Origin: Candidatus Aldehydirespirator catecholifindens
GTDB taxonomy: Bacteria > Actinomycetota > Acidimicrobiia > Acidimicrobiales > Aldehydirespiratoraceae
NCBI GenBank assembly: GCA_028283245.1
Contig: JAPYNU010000088.1
Coordinates: forward strand, 1-36,208
DNA length: 36,208 bases
Reading direction: 5' to 3'
The stretch's first letter is position 1, and each line of letters begins with the position of its first letter. The notes beneath the pieces were generated by a model that saw only the letters and a program-made list of their open reading frames with translations, had not been told where the DNA came from and ran no database searches. The translations under genes and the position numbers were made by a program. Shown here piece by piece: positions 1 through 8,011 of the stretch.

Positions 1-10
1 CTTCTCTCTA

Positions 11-1390
11 GTGCCCATGCTGCGATCTTCCGTGCCACAACCTGCGCTGCTGCGCTGCCGATTGTGGGCGGCCCTTGCTGCGTTGCTGTTCGCGGCATCT
101 GTCGCTGTGCCAGCAGCTGCACAGACCGACGAGGAGATCATCGAGCAGAGCCGCCAGACCGTGCGCAATGTCGAAGCTGAACGCAAAGCCCTGCAAGACG
201 CTGCAGCCGCGGCTACCGAGAACCTTGACGCAGCTACCGCCGATGCCGAAGACCTTGTTGATGCCCTGAACCGGGCTCAAGATGCTGTGGACGCCCAGCA
301 GGCAGCACTCGACGAAGCCAGACGAGCGGTAACCGACGCCGAAACGATAGTTGCGGAAGCCGAGGCTCAGATCGCGGCGGTGCAAGCCGAACTGACCGCC
401 ACTCAAGAAGGCCTGCGCAAAGCGGTAATCGAATCGTATGTTTCGTTCCAAGCCCCCAGCGGAAGCTTCAGCGTCCTTGGAGCTGATCCCTGGCAGAACG
501 CTCGCGAGGAGGCTCTCGCAGGTTTCGCCACTGGCAGCCGCATTGACGATATTGACGAAGTGCGACGCTTGGGCGAAGAGCTTGAACGTTGGCGGCTGCA
601 AGTGGTTGATGCAGCCGAGGAAGCCGAAGCTCAGCGTCAGGCTACGGCTCTGATCCTGGCTGACTTGCGAACAGCCGTCGACCGCGAAGCCGGTTTGTCA
701 CTAGCCGCCGAGGAGCGTGTTGAGAGACGGCTTTACGAAGTTCAGACAATCCGCCAATTTGACGCTGCTTTGGCTTCTGAGATTGAGTCCGCTGAACGTG
801 AGATCGCTGCTGCTCTTCAGCGTCAACGCGCCGAGGAAGAAGCCCGACGCAGAGCCGAGGAGGAACGCCGTCGAGCCGAGGAGGAACGCCGTCGAGCCGA
901 AGAAGCTCGACTCAGAGCCGAGGAGGAAGCACGTCGCCTCGCTGCGGGGGACTCCTCGTCAAGAGAGCTTGCGGACTCCGTGGATCCGAGCGATTCGGAT
1001 CTGCCGCTTGTGTGGGTGTCGGGCTTTCAGGTGCATCAGCAAATCGCGGATGGTGTCGCAGGTCTGGTGGCGGCTATGGAGGCTGAAGGCTTCGACATGG
1101 GCGGTTGGGGATACCGCACAGCTCAGCAGCAGATCAACCTCCGCAGATCGCATTGCGGTGCCTCCGAATGGGATATTTGGAGCAAGCCTTCAAGCAGCTG
1201 CAGGCCACCGACCGCTCGCCCAGGGCGCAGCAACCACGAACGAGGTCTGGCTATCGACTTCACCAGCAATGGCCGTCTCATTACCAGCCGCAACAGCGCA
1301 GCGTTCCAAGCTCTGAGGCGTTTGGCACCCGGTTTCGGACTGGTAAACCTGCCTAGCGAACCCTGGCACTGGTCAGTGGATGGCCGCTGA
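11..1390 (+). CDS. Secreted coiled-coil protein with C-terminal M15 (VanY-type) D-Ala-D-Ala carboxypeptidase domain
   Basis: Predicted exported peptidoglycan hydrolase of 459 aa. Residues 1-38 form a signal peptide with an Arg-containing n-region, an Ala/Leu core and an AAA|QT cleavage-like site. Residues about 40-320 are a long Ala/Glu/Arg-rich coiled coil, ending in heptad-like RRRAEEE repeats encoded by a 21-bp DNA tandem repeat (854-895). The C-terminal ~120 residues match the M15B peptidase fold: SNHERGLAID supplies zinc ligands His409 and Asp416, and EPWHWS near the end supplies His453. The layout (signal, coiled coil, hydrolase) resembles actinobacterial cell-wall remodelling enzymes whose coiled coil regulates activity; that role is inferred. 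The start could be GTG at 11 or ATG at 17; the window begins too close upstream to decide. Confidence 0.88.
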   Translation: MPMLRSSVPQPALLRCRLWAALAALLFAASVAVPAAAQTDEEIIEQSRQTVRNVEAERKALQDAAAAATENLDAATADAEDLVDALNRAQDAVDAQQAALDEARRAVTDAETIVAEAEAQIAAVQAELTATQEGLRKAVIESYVSFQAPSGSFSVLGADPWQNAREEALAGFATGSRIDDIDEVRRLGEELERWRLQVVDAAEEAEAQRQATALILADLRTAVDREAGLSLAAEERVERRLYEVQTIRQFDAALASEIESAEREIAAALQRQRAEEEARRRAEEERRRAEEERRRAEEARLRAEEEARRLAAGDSSSRELADSVDPSDSDLPLVWVSGFQVHQQIADGVAGLVAAMEAEGFDMGGWGYRTAQQQINLRRSHCGASEWDIWSKPSSSCRPPTARPGRSNHERGLAIDFTSNGRLITSRNSAAFQALRRLAPGFGLVNLPSEPWHWSVDGR

Positions 1391-1415
1391 ACCTAATCAT
1401 GCGCTGAACCTAATC
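1386..1415. repeat. 13-bp direct repeat copying the stop region of the M15 gene
   Basis: GCTGAACCTAATC occurs at 1386-1398 and again at 1403-1415, a period of 17 bp. The first copy contains the TGA stop codon of the M15 peptidase gene. It belongs to the window-wide pattern of short intergenic duplications. Confidence 0.8.
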
Positions 1416-1425
1416 TGCATGGTCG

Positions 1426-2229
1426 CTATTTGGTGTGAGTCCAGTTGGGATGGCGCTTTTCGGTGAACGCTTTGGGCCATTCGGCACCATCACCGTCAGC
1501 GGCTTTGGCTGCCATCACGTCAACAGCCAGTTTGTATGCCTCACTGACAGGCAGATCCATCTGGGCATACAGCGTCTGCTTGCCGATGCCTTTGGCGTAG
1601 CGGCTGCCGCGGGTGGCTCGGCTCAGCAACTCCATAGTGACCTCGTCAAGCTGCTCGGGTGATGCCACACGGTTCACGAGCCCCCAGTCGAGCGCGGTGG
1701 CGGCATCAATCGTGTCGCCGGTGAGTGCCAGTTCCATGGCTCGCTTGCGCCCGATGGGCCGAGCCAAAGCCACCATCGGGGTGTGACAGAACAGTCCGCC
1801 TTTGCCGCCTGGTGTGGCGAATCCGGCTGCGGTGCTGGCCACGATCAGGTCTGCGCTGGCAGCTAGCTGAGCGCCAGCCGCAGTGGCCAAAGCATGAACT
1901 TTCGCTACCACAACCTGAGGTATCTCAGACATGGCAAGCATGGCTGCGGTGCATTGTGAAAAAAGCTCCTGAAGCTCGGCGTGTGTCATTCGAGCCATTT
2001 CGGCGAGATCATGACCCGAGGAGAACACCGGGCCGTTAGCGGCCACTACTACCCCAGCGACTTCGCTGTCGGCACCGGCTGAACGCAAAGCGTGCTCAAG
2101 TTCGGCGAGCACCTCCAACGACAGGCAGTTGCGCCGCTCAGGCCGGTTGAACGTGATCGTCACGATTTGGCCTTCATTACGGCTGTGGGGATGCGAACCG
2201 CGCTCAAAAATCAGGTTTCGGTATTCCAT
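1426..2229 (-). CDS. Enoyl-CoA hydratase/isomerase family protein (ECHDC3-like)
   Basis: Crotonase-fold protein of 267 aa. The oxyanion-hole segments are visible: FSSGHDLAEM (about 69-78) and AATAAGAQLAASADL (about 114-128). Both acid-base glutamates of classical enoyl-CoA hydratase are absent: the GGCEL-type Glu is Gln121 and the QPE-type Glu is Gly141 (FATPGG). The same changes, and the FCHTP segment, are typical of ECHDC3-like members as I remember them. The CoA-ester substrate and reaction are therefore unknown. An AAAGGA ribosome-binding site lies 9 bases before the ATG at 2229. It is on the same strand as leuA, 93 bp downstream of it, and may be co-transcribed. Confidence 0.85.
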   Translation of the reverse strand: MEYRNLIFERGSHPHSRNEGQIVTITFNRPERRNCLSLEVLAELEHALRSAGADSEVAGVVVAANGPVFSSGHDLAEMARMTHAELQELFSQCTAAMLAMSEIPQVVVAKVHALATAAGAQLAASADLIVASTAAGFATPGGKGGLFCHTPMVALARPIGRKRAMELALTGDTIDAATALDWGLVNRVASPEQLDEVTMELLSRATRGSRYAKGIGKQTLYAQMDLPVSEAYKLAVDVMAAKAADGDGAEWPKAFTEKRHPNWTHTK

Positions 2230-2275
2230 TGGCTGAGTTCCTTTTGGAGTGAATGTCTAGCCGATGCCACATCGC

Positions 2276-2332
2276 CAGTCTTGGTTTAGCTGTTCAGTAT
2301 TGTTTTGCTGTGCAGTCTTGGTTTAGCTGTTC
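2276..2332. repeat. 20-bp direct repeat spanning the leuA stop codon
   Basis: An identical 20-bp sequence beginning CAGTCTTGG occurs at 2276-2295 and 2313-2332, 37 bp apart. The second copy covers the leuA stop codon (TAA on the minus strand, 2323-2325). The other copy lies in the gap between leuA and the crotonase gene. Confidence 0.85.
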
Positions 2333-4068
2333 GGGAGTATCCCGTTGGCGTGCATGCGATTGACAGTGCTAACCACCGCACGCAACGACGCCGACACAAT
2401 CGACTCATGCAATCCAACACCCCAAGTGGTGTTGCGATCTCCAGTGTCAACCTCTACGTAAGCCGCTGCGGTGGCGTCGCTGCCAGCGCCGATGGCGTGC
2501 TCGTAATAGTCGTGGATTTTGCCAGCGAAGAGTCCCTCGGATTGAAGCGCCGTCACGAAAGCGTCGATCGGCCCATTGCCCGCACCCGAAATGGTGCGCT
2601 CCTCACCGCCGATTAGCAGTCTCGCCTGCAAGTCGGTGCGTGAAGTTTCGATGGTGTCGGTGGTGGCGCGATGACCTATCAACTCCACCCAGGGCCGCTC
2701 TAGTTCTACATACGACGACACAAAGCGGCGATGTATCTCATAAGAGGTGATTTCGGTGCCGGTGTCTTCTGCCACGGTCTGTATTTGCCTAGAGAAGTCC
2801 ACTTGCAGACCGCGGGGCACATCAAGGCCGTATTCGTGAAGCAGCACGTAAGCCACGCCGCCTTTGCCGGATTGGCTGTTGACCCTGACTACTGCCTCAT
2901 AGCTGCGACCCAGATGACGCGGATCAACCGGCAGATAGGGCACATCCCAGATGTCGTAGTTGCCGATTAGCGCCTCTCCTGGTGCTACGTCGTAGAGAGT
3001 AGCCATGCCTTTTTTGATGGCGTCTTGATGACTGCCCGAAAAGGCTGTGTAGACAAGATCGCCCACATAGGGATGCCGTTCGGGGACTGCCATACGGTTG
3101 GCGTATTCAAAAACTCGGCGTGCTTCTTCAATGTCGCTGATATCTAGTTCGGGGTCTACCCCTTGGGTGAACAGGTTCAATGCCAACGTGATCACGTCCA
3201 CGTTGCCGGTGCGTTCGCCGTTGCCAAACAGGGTGCCTTCTACCCGGTCGGCACCGGCCATCACGCCGAACTCGGCTGCGGCCACGGCAGTGCCGCGATC
3301 ATTGTGGGGATGCAGCGACAACACGACGGCTTCACGGTTGCGGATGTCTCGATGGAAACGTTCGATCATGTCGCCGTAGATATTCGCTGATGACATTTCT
3401 ACGGTGGCGGGAAGGTTCAGGATCAGCGGCCAGTCAGCGGTGGGGCCGATCACGTCCATTACCGCCTCGCATACCTCGACAGCGAAGTCGGGTTCGGTGC
3501 CGGTGTAGCTCTCTGGTGAGTATTCGAAGCGAATGCCTTCGGCGTTACCAGAGCTGCGGGCTCGCTGGAGGCCACGGATGCATTGCTCAGCACCGTTTAT
3601 AGCAATCTTGATGATGCCTGCGCGGTTGGTTTCGAACACCACCCGACGCTGGGTCACCGACGTGGAATTGTAGAGATGAACAATCGCTCGTGGTGCCGAC
3701 TCGATAGCTTCGAAAGTGCGTTCGATGAGTTCGTCTCGTGCCTGGGTTAGCACTTGGATGGTGATGTCGTCGGGAATCCGGTCTTCGGTGATGAGCTTGC
3801 GACAGAAATCGAAGTCGGGCTGTGAGGCGGCAGGGAAACCAACCTCGATCTCTTTGAAGCCCATCGTCACGAGATGATCGAACATGCGCTGTTTGCGGCC
3901 TATATCCATCGGATCGACGAGTGCCTGGTTACCGTCACGCAGATCAACCGAGCACCACAGCGGCGCTTTGGTGATGCGCTTGTCGGGCCAGGTGCGATCG
4001 GCGAGTTCTACCGCTGGGTAGGGCCGGTATTTGGTGAACGGCATGGTTTTGGGCTTGGCGGGAGGCAT
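2323..4068 (-). CDS. leuA: 2-isopropylmalate synthase (long, LeuA2-type)
   Basis: Condenses acetyl-CoA with 2-oxoisovalerate, the first committed step of leucine biosynthesis. From the ATG at 4068 the protein is 581 aa, normal for the long actinobacterial form. Visible features: CSVDLRDGNQAL near residue 40 with the catalytic Arg-Asp; LHPHNDRGTA with metal-binding His residues; GTLFGNGERTGNVD; and a C-terminal leucine-binding regulatory domain containing GAGSDATAAAYVEV. The frame stays open a further 40 codons upstream to an ATG at 4188, but those residues are Lys/Asn-rich and unlike the family, whose N-terminus begins near PFTKYRPYPAV, so I chose 4068. Expression is probably controlled by the leucine attenuator at 4230-4360. 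Confidence 0.95.
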   Translation of the reverse strand: MPPAKPKTMPFTKYRPYPAVELADRTWPDKRITKAPLWCSVDLRDGNQALVDPMDIGRKQRMFDHLVTMGFKEIEVGFPAASQPDFDFCRKLITEDRIPDDITIQVLTQARDELIERTFEAIESAPRAIVHLYNSTSVTQRRVVFETNRAGIIKIAINGAEQCIRGLQRARSSGNAEGIRFEYSPESYTGTEPDFAVEVCEAVMDVIGPTADWPLILNLPATVEMSSANIYGDMIERFHRDIRNREAVVLSLHPHNDRGTAVAAAEFGVMAGADRVEGTLFGNGERTGNVDVITLALNLFTQGVDPELDISDIEEARRVFEYANRMAVPERHPYVGDLVYTAFSGSHQDAIKKGMATLYDVAPGEALIGNYDIWDVPYLPVDPRHLGRSYEAVVRVNSQSGKGGVAYVLLHEYGLDVPRGLQVDFSRQIQTVAEDTGTEITSYEIHRRFVSSYVELERPWVELIGHRATTDTIETSRTDLQARLLIGGEERTISGAGNGPIDAFVTALQSEGLFAGKIHDYYEHAIGAGSDATAAAYVEVDTGDRNTTWGVGLHESIVSASLRAVVSTVNRMHANGILPNS

Positions 4069-4105
4069 CTTGCTTGTCTCTCTTTTGTCGGTTCCTAGTC
4101 GGTTC

Positions 4106-4135
4106 TTATGGTGTTCTTTTTTTATGGTGTTCTTT
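4106..4135. repeat. 14-bp tandem repeat in the leuA 5' leader
   Basis: TTATGGTGTTCTTT is present at 4106-4119 and 4122-4135 (period 16). A second short duplication, CGGTTC, lies just beside it. The repeats sit between the attenuator hairpins and the leuA start; no function is evident. Confidence 0.75.
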
Positions 4136-4229
4136 GTGTTGAGTCTGATGTTGTGGTCGTCTTGGGGGGCTCGTTTGTCAGTGATCAACCGCTGACGGAT
4201 CTAGAGCGATCTTGGCCCTAGAAAGCACA

Positions 4230-4288
4230 AATCCCCCCGGCTAGGAAGCACGAGGGGATTCGGCGAGCACCGATATGTGGTGCTCGCC
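4230..4288 (-). promoter_or_regulatory. Leucine attenuator hairpins upstream of leuA
   Basis: Reading the minus strand, a perfect 10-bp hairpin (GGCGAGCACC, 7-base loop, GGTGCTCGCC; 4288-4262) starts on the last base of the leader-peptide stop codon. One base later a second hairpin follows (AATCCCC, 17-base loop, GGGGATT; 4260-4230). The second is followed by ATTTGTGCTTTC, only a weak U tract. A CCTAG in the loop of hairpin 2 (4241-4245) can pair with CTAGG just downstream (4217-4221), a possible pseudoknot. GTGCTY occurs three times, so the 5' arm of hairpin 1 has alternative partners. The arrangement fits ribosome-mediated attenuation. Whether it acts on transcription or translation cannot be told from sequence. 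Confidence 0.7.
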
Positions 4289-4323
4289 TACACGAGAAGC
4301 AGTAGTTCGGCGATGCGGTCCAC
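4288..4323 (-). CDS. leuA leader peptide (11 codons, four consecutive Leu)
   Basis: A GTG at 4323 opens an 11-codon frame translating as M-D-R-I-A-E-L-L-L-L-V, then TAG. The four leucines are encoded by four different adjacent codons (CTA CTG CTT CTC). The stop codon overlaps the first base of a perfect 10-bp hairpin. A TTGGCT-N17-TATTGT promoter ends 8 bases before the GTG and there is no Shine-Dalgarno, so the message is probably leaderless. A stall at the Leu codons would leave hairpin 1 free; a ribosome reaching the stop would cover its 5' arm. Known leader peptides of amino-acid operons have just this layout. The frame also continues upstream to an ATG at 4482, but the promoter position favours the short version. 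Confidence 0.72.
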   Translation of the reverse strand: MDRIAELLLLV

Positions 4324-4331
4324 GAAGATCA

Positions 4332-4360
4332 ACAATAGCGCAGGCAAATGCGGTAGCCAA
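4332..4360 (-). promoter_or_regulatory. Predicted leuA leader promoter
   Basis: On the minus strand, TTGGCT (4360-4355) is followed after 17 bases by TATTGT (4337-4332). This matches the -35 consensus at 4 of 6 positions and the TANNNT actinobacterial -10 form. Transcription would start at or just before the leader-peptide GTG at 4323. Confidence 0.6.
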
Positions 4361-4491
4361 CTCTTTGTGACGGCGCGCCATGCTTGAGGGATAATCGGCA
4401 GCGTTGCGAGAGCCGTTGGCGAGTAGCCCCGAGGTCGTGTAGCCCCGGGGTCGTGTAGCCAACTCCTGTGAAAACGCGCCATGCTTGAGGG
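4353..4491. repeat. 37-bp imperfect direct repeat with inner 16-bp tandem repeat
   Basis: A 37-38-bp block running from GTAGCCAACTC to CATGCTTGAGGG occurs at 4353-4390 and 4455-4491, 102 bp apart. Between them GTAGCCCCGAGGTCGT is tandemly repeated at 4423-4438 and 4439-4454 with one mismatch and runs directly into the second large copy. Copy 1 contains the -35 hexamer of the leuA leader promoter on the minus strand. Copy 2 ends immediately before the GTG start of the PAC2 gene. Confidence 0.85.
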
Positions 4492-5361
4492 GTGAACAGC
4501 GAGTTAGATCATCTGACGTGGGAGACGGCACCTGAGGATCTGCGGTCACCGCTGCTGGTGACTGCGTATCACGGCTGGTTCGATGTGGGTGGCGCTGCAA
4601 CTGGCTCGCTCGAATGGCTGAGCGAACGCAGCGAATCGCAGCGGTTGGCTCACATCAACGGCGAAGAGTTCTTCAATTTTGCTGAGCAGCGTCCCACGGT
4701 GAGCATTCGTGACGGTCGTCGTGTGATCTCTTGGCCCTGCAACGACGTGTATGCGCTGCGTCCGGTTGACGGCGCACATGACCTGGTGCTGGTGGTGGGT
4801 ACCGAGCCGCAGTTGCGCTGGCAGACCTACGCCGAGGTAATCGTTGAGTTAGCGGCACGCAGCGAGACCGTGGCGCTGGTGACTGTGGGGGCGCATATTG
4901 CTGATGTGCCTCACACTCGCCCTTTTGAAGTAACCGGCTCCACTAGCGATCCCGGTCTGGCTGAGGCGTGGGGTTTGAGCAGGCCTTCATATGAGGGACC
5001 GACGGGGATAGTGGGTGTGCTGCATGAACGCTTTGAGCAGTTGCGTATCCCGGCTGTGTCGCTGCGGGTGGCGGTGCCGCATTATGTGCCGGGTTCGCCT
5101 AACCCGAAAGGGGCTCGGGCGCTGCTGGAACGCTTCGAGAGGGTTACTGGACTGACAACCGGCTGGGCCGAACTTGACGAAGCAGCTGACGACTGGGAGC
5201 AGCGAGTTAACGAGGCCATGAACTTCGACGACGACGTGGTGGCTTACGTGCGTCGCCTCGAAGCCCGAGCCGATGCCCGAGCCAAACGCAGCGTCCCCAG
5301 CGGCGACGACTTAGGCGCAGAGTTCGAGCGCTTCCTACGCAACCGAGAAACCCCCAACTGA
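4492..5361 (+). CDS. PAC2 family protein
   Basis: A 289-aa protein of the PAC2 (proteasome-assembly-chaperone-like) family common in actinobacteria. Recognisable stretches are PLLVTAYHGWFDVGGAATGSLEWL near the N-terminus, the DLVLVVGTEPQLRW strand, VALVTVGAHIADVPHTRP, and the YEGPTGIVGVLHE and VPHYVPGSPNPKGARALLERF segments. Bacterial members have no settled biochemical function. They are associated with the proteasome/Pup lineage by homology, and nothing here adds to that. The GTG start at 4492 follows GAGGG closely and lies at the end of a duplicated block, so the exact start is uncertain. It is transcribed away from leuA and converges on the restriction gene. Confidence 0.85.
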   Translation: MNSELDHLTWETAPEDLRSPLLVTAYHGWFDVGGAATGSLEWLSERSESQRLAHINGEEFFNFAEQRPTVSIRDGRRVISWPCNDVYALRPVDGAHDLVLVVGTEPQLRWQTYAEVIVELAARSETVALVTVGAHIADVPHTRPFEVTGSTSDPGLAEAWGLSRPSYEGPTGIVGVLHERFEQLRIPAVSLRVAVPHYVPGSPNPKGARALLERFERVTGLTTGWAELDEAADDWEQRVNEAMNFDDDVVAYVRRLEARADARAKRSVPSGDDLGAEFERFLRNRETPN

Positions 5362-5434
5362 CCTTCTTGGCCAATATCCCAACTCGGCACTAACGACAAC
5401 GACAATTGCGACCAAGGCTGAGCCTTCGCCGAAG

Positions 5435-8008
5435 TTAAGTCATCACTGAGGAGAACTGATCTTCGCGAAACACGATCCTGAACCTGCCCCTGGTGTGGCC
5501 GTTGTCAAGGCTGACCTCGCCGCATTCGTAGGTGCCGTCGCCGTTGAGCGCTGCCTCGAGAGTCGCAAACACTTTCGTCTTGTAGTCGGTGTCGGCGTTG
5601 CCGGATAAGTGCTCACCTTTGGTCTCTACCACCAGCAGCCTCGGCTTGCCGTCGCCGGTGCTTGACATAGCCACGAAATCGGGCCAGATACGGTCCTGGT
5701 TCCAGCCGCGCAAGTAATACTCACTCCGCTGACGGACAGCGACCCGGTGCCACCACCTGATCGCCTCGTGCTGATCGACATAGAAAGCGAAATTCTTCTC
5801 GAGATTCGTGTCGAACTGGCTTTCGAACACCGGCTCAAAGAGACTGTTCTGCACCGGCTTGAAACCGTGTTCCAGGGTGTGGTCATCGGCTGCGACCGGC
5901 AGAGTGAAATCTTCTCGCATCTTGTAGTTGGGTTCGCTCGCCTCCAAGTCGAAGCGGATGTCGCCCGCCCTGAGCTTGGCTGCGAAAATTAGCTCAGCCT
6001 GCTGCTCGATCTGGTCTGTGACGCTCTCGCGCAGATGCGTTACGAGATGGCGGCGCTGAGCGAAGATGTCTGTTTCGGTCATACCTGCTGCCTCTAGGGA
6101 TGCCGCATACCCCTGAACGATGCGTGCCGCAAGCCACGAGTTAGGCACGAGATCGCTGATTTGGCGTGTCATCCAAAGCAACATTGAGGAGGTTTCAACT
6201 ATGACAGCGGCTTGATCTTCGCCTTCAGCTAGCGGAGTGGCGACTCGCTCTAGCGCAACCGTTGTGCCTGCTCGGAGATCAACGCTTGCCGTCTGGTCAA
6301 CCACAGACCCAGTGTCTGAGCCTGCATAGTCGTCTGGAGCTGCGATTCGTTCCCAATTGATGGGTTCAAGCACATGCCGCTGATAATCCAACTCATGCCA
6401 TTCGTTGACATCGCCGTCATCTGAAAGTTCGGCACGGTGCAACACTTTGGGCAAAAATATGATCTCGTTACGAAAGCGCTCACGCCTGCGGATGGGCATA
6501 ATCTCGGTGTCGACAGCATCGCTTCCCTTCACATCTTGAGCCAAGCCGGTCAAGCCTTCGTTTTCTAGGCCGTTCTTGACGTGAACGACGGCTTCGTCGA
6601 CTGAGGTCTGCCAGCAGAAGACGTAGCTCTTGTCGAGATCATCAATCCCCGTGGCTCGAGCATGCGGCTGGCGCATCACCCGGCCCATGAGCTGCGTCAC
6701 AGCCCTAGCGCTGGAAGTGTTGTCAAGCATTGCAAGCACGTATGCAAACGGACAATCCCATCCTTCCATCAGCGCGGCTCTGGTGATGATCCAGCGGACC
6801 TGCGAAAATCCTGACATCAGATCTTCGCCAGCGATCTCGTCGTTATCCGCAGATTTGACCCGCACCGCTTCGGGCGATTCTCCCATCTGTTTGATCAGAA
6901 ACTCGCGGGCATCTTCGGCGTGGATGCGGTCGGTGCCTCGCTGCTCTTTGCCGGTGCGCTCGACTCGCACCACAGCTATTGGACGGATGTAGCGACCCTG
7001 CTGGGACTCGAACAACTTCGCTGCAGCCGTCAGATCCTCAAGAGTGTCATGTGCTCGGCTGAGCGTGTCGCGCCAGTCGCCAGTCACAGAGGTGACTTCC
7101 ACCGGGAGCTTGATCATCTGCTCTTTCTTGAGGTCCACGCCCGAGATATCGACTAGCAGGTTGCTGATATACGGGTTGGGTGTGGCCGAAAGTTCGATCA
7201 CGAGACGCGGGTTGAGCCGGTTGACAGCCTGCACGAACTCGTTCGCGTCCCTGCCGCCGTATGCCTTGTGAGCTTCGTCAAGCACCACCACGGGGCGTTG
7301 GATCTTCAACAAGTTGAGGAGGCTGTGCTTGAGTTCTCCGTCGTCTTCGTAGTCAAGGTCTGGGTTGGCCGCCTGCAAAGCTTCGAGAGCATTGAGGTCG
7401 TCATCGCTCGGGAACAAACTCGGGTAGCGGCCCGAGTTGCGGAACATCTTCAGAAACTCCCGGCCCTTCTGGCGGTTCGCTGCTGGATACATCAAAAGCA
7501 TCACGCAAAGGTGGCTTCTGAGGTCATCAAGACTGACCGAATCGTCTTTCTCGAACACCTTGACCCGCCCAGTTCCTGCCATCTCAAGGTGATCGCGGTA
7601 GGGATGGTCACGCGACTTGAACGCCTTGATGGTCTGAGCGTAGATGGCTCGTGAGGGCACGATCCAAAGCACCAGCCCTGTCTGCATCCGGGTGCGCTCA
7701 AGAGCCGCGACTCCTAGAAGAGTCTTGCCTCCGCCTGTCGGCACCTTGAGGCAGACGTGGGGTATGGGCCTTCCCGCCTCGTCGCTGCGTTCTACATAAT
7801 CTTGCGGTGTCGCTAGAAGGCCTCCATCATCCACTAAACGTTCCCACGCCTTACGCGGAAAGTTGAGATCGTCTCGTGAAGCCTCAATTCCAGCATCTTT
7901 CAGTGTCTCAGCCTTGTGCAGCGACTCGGACCGGGCTGCGTCAAGCGCGCTCAGCCAGCGGTCGAACTTCTCGACAGTGCGCTGCTGATATTCCTTGAGT
8001 TCAAGCAC
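5435..8008 (-). CDS. res: Type III restriction enzyme, Res (helicase-endonuclease) subunit
   Basis: An 857-aa SF2 translocase with a C-terminal nuclease. Visible motifs: Walker A PTGGGKT (90-96), DEAH (244-247), SATP motif III (274-277), motif VI QLMGRVMRQP (439-448). The C-terminal PD-(D/E)XK core is Asp777 in WPDF and Glu795-x-Lys797 in VVETKG. In type III systems Res acts with Mod, hydrolyses ATP after recognition of unmethylated sites, and cleaves at a distance. The gene starts with GTG only 3 bases after the mod stop codon, so the two are one transcriptional unit. All key residues are present, so it looks intact. Confidence 0.93.
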   Translation of the reverse strand: MLELKEYQQRTVEKFDRWLSALDAARSESLHKAETLKDAGIEASRDDLNFPRKAWERLVDDGGLLATPQDYVERSDEAGRPIPHVCLKVPTGGGKTLLGVAALERTRMQTGLVLWIVPSRAIYAQTIKAFKSRDHPYRDHLEMAGTGRVKVFEKDDSVSLDDLRSHLCVMLLMYPAANRQKGREFLKMFRNSGRYPSLFPSDDDLNALEALQAANPDLDYEDDGELKHSLLNLLKIQRPVVVLDEAHKAYGGRDANEFVQAVNRLNPRLVIELSATPNPYISNLLVDISGVDLKKEQMIKLPVEVTSVTGDWRDTLSRAHDTLEDLTAAAKLFESQQGRYIRPIAVVRVERTGKEQRGTDRIHAEDAREFLIKQMGESPEAVRVKSADNDEIAGEDLMSGFSQVRWIITRAALMEGWDCPFAYVLAMLDNTSSARAVTQLMGRVMRQPHARATGIDDLDKSYVFCWQTSVDEAVVHVKNGLENEGLTGLAQDVKGSDAVDTEIMPIRRRERFRNEIIFLPKVLHRAELSDDGDVNEWHELDYQRHVLEPINWERIAAPDDYAGSDTGSVVDQTASVDLRAGTTVALERVATPLAEGEDQAAVIVETSSMLLWMTRQISDLVPNSWLAARIVQGYAASLEAAGMTETDIFAQRRHLVTHLRESVTDQIEQQAELIFAAKLRAGDIRFDLEASEPNYKMREDFTLPVAADDHTLEHGFKPVQNSLFEPVFESQFDTNLEKNFAFYVDQHEAIRWWHRVAVRQRSEYYLRGWNQDRIWPDFVAMSSTGDGKPRLLVVETKGEHLSGNADTDYKTKVFATLEAALNGDGTYECGEVSLDNGHTRGRFRIVFREDQFSSVMT

Positions 8009-8011
8009 GGC

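Noticed and set aside
854-930. 21-bp tandem repeat as a possible regulatory or mobile repeat.
   Set aside because: It lies in frame within the M15 gene and simply encodes the heptad-like RRRAEEE coiled-coil repeats.
4069-4300. T-box riboswitch upstream of leuA.
   Set aside because: I could not find a T-box conserved bulge sequence, and the Leu-rich leader peptide with hairpins accounts for the structure.
4241-4600. A 119-codon minus-strand frame across the leuA leader and the start of PAC2.
   Set aside because: It overlaps PAC2 coding sequence and the attenuator hairpins and shows no family resemblance. The 11-codon leader in another frame explains the region better.
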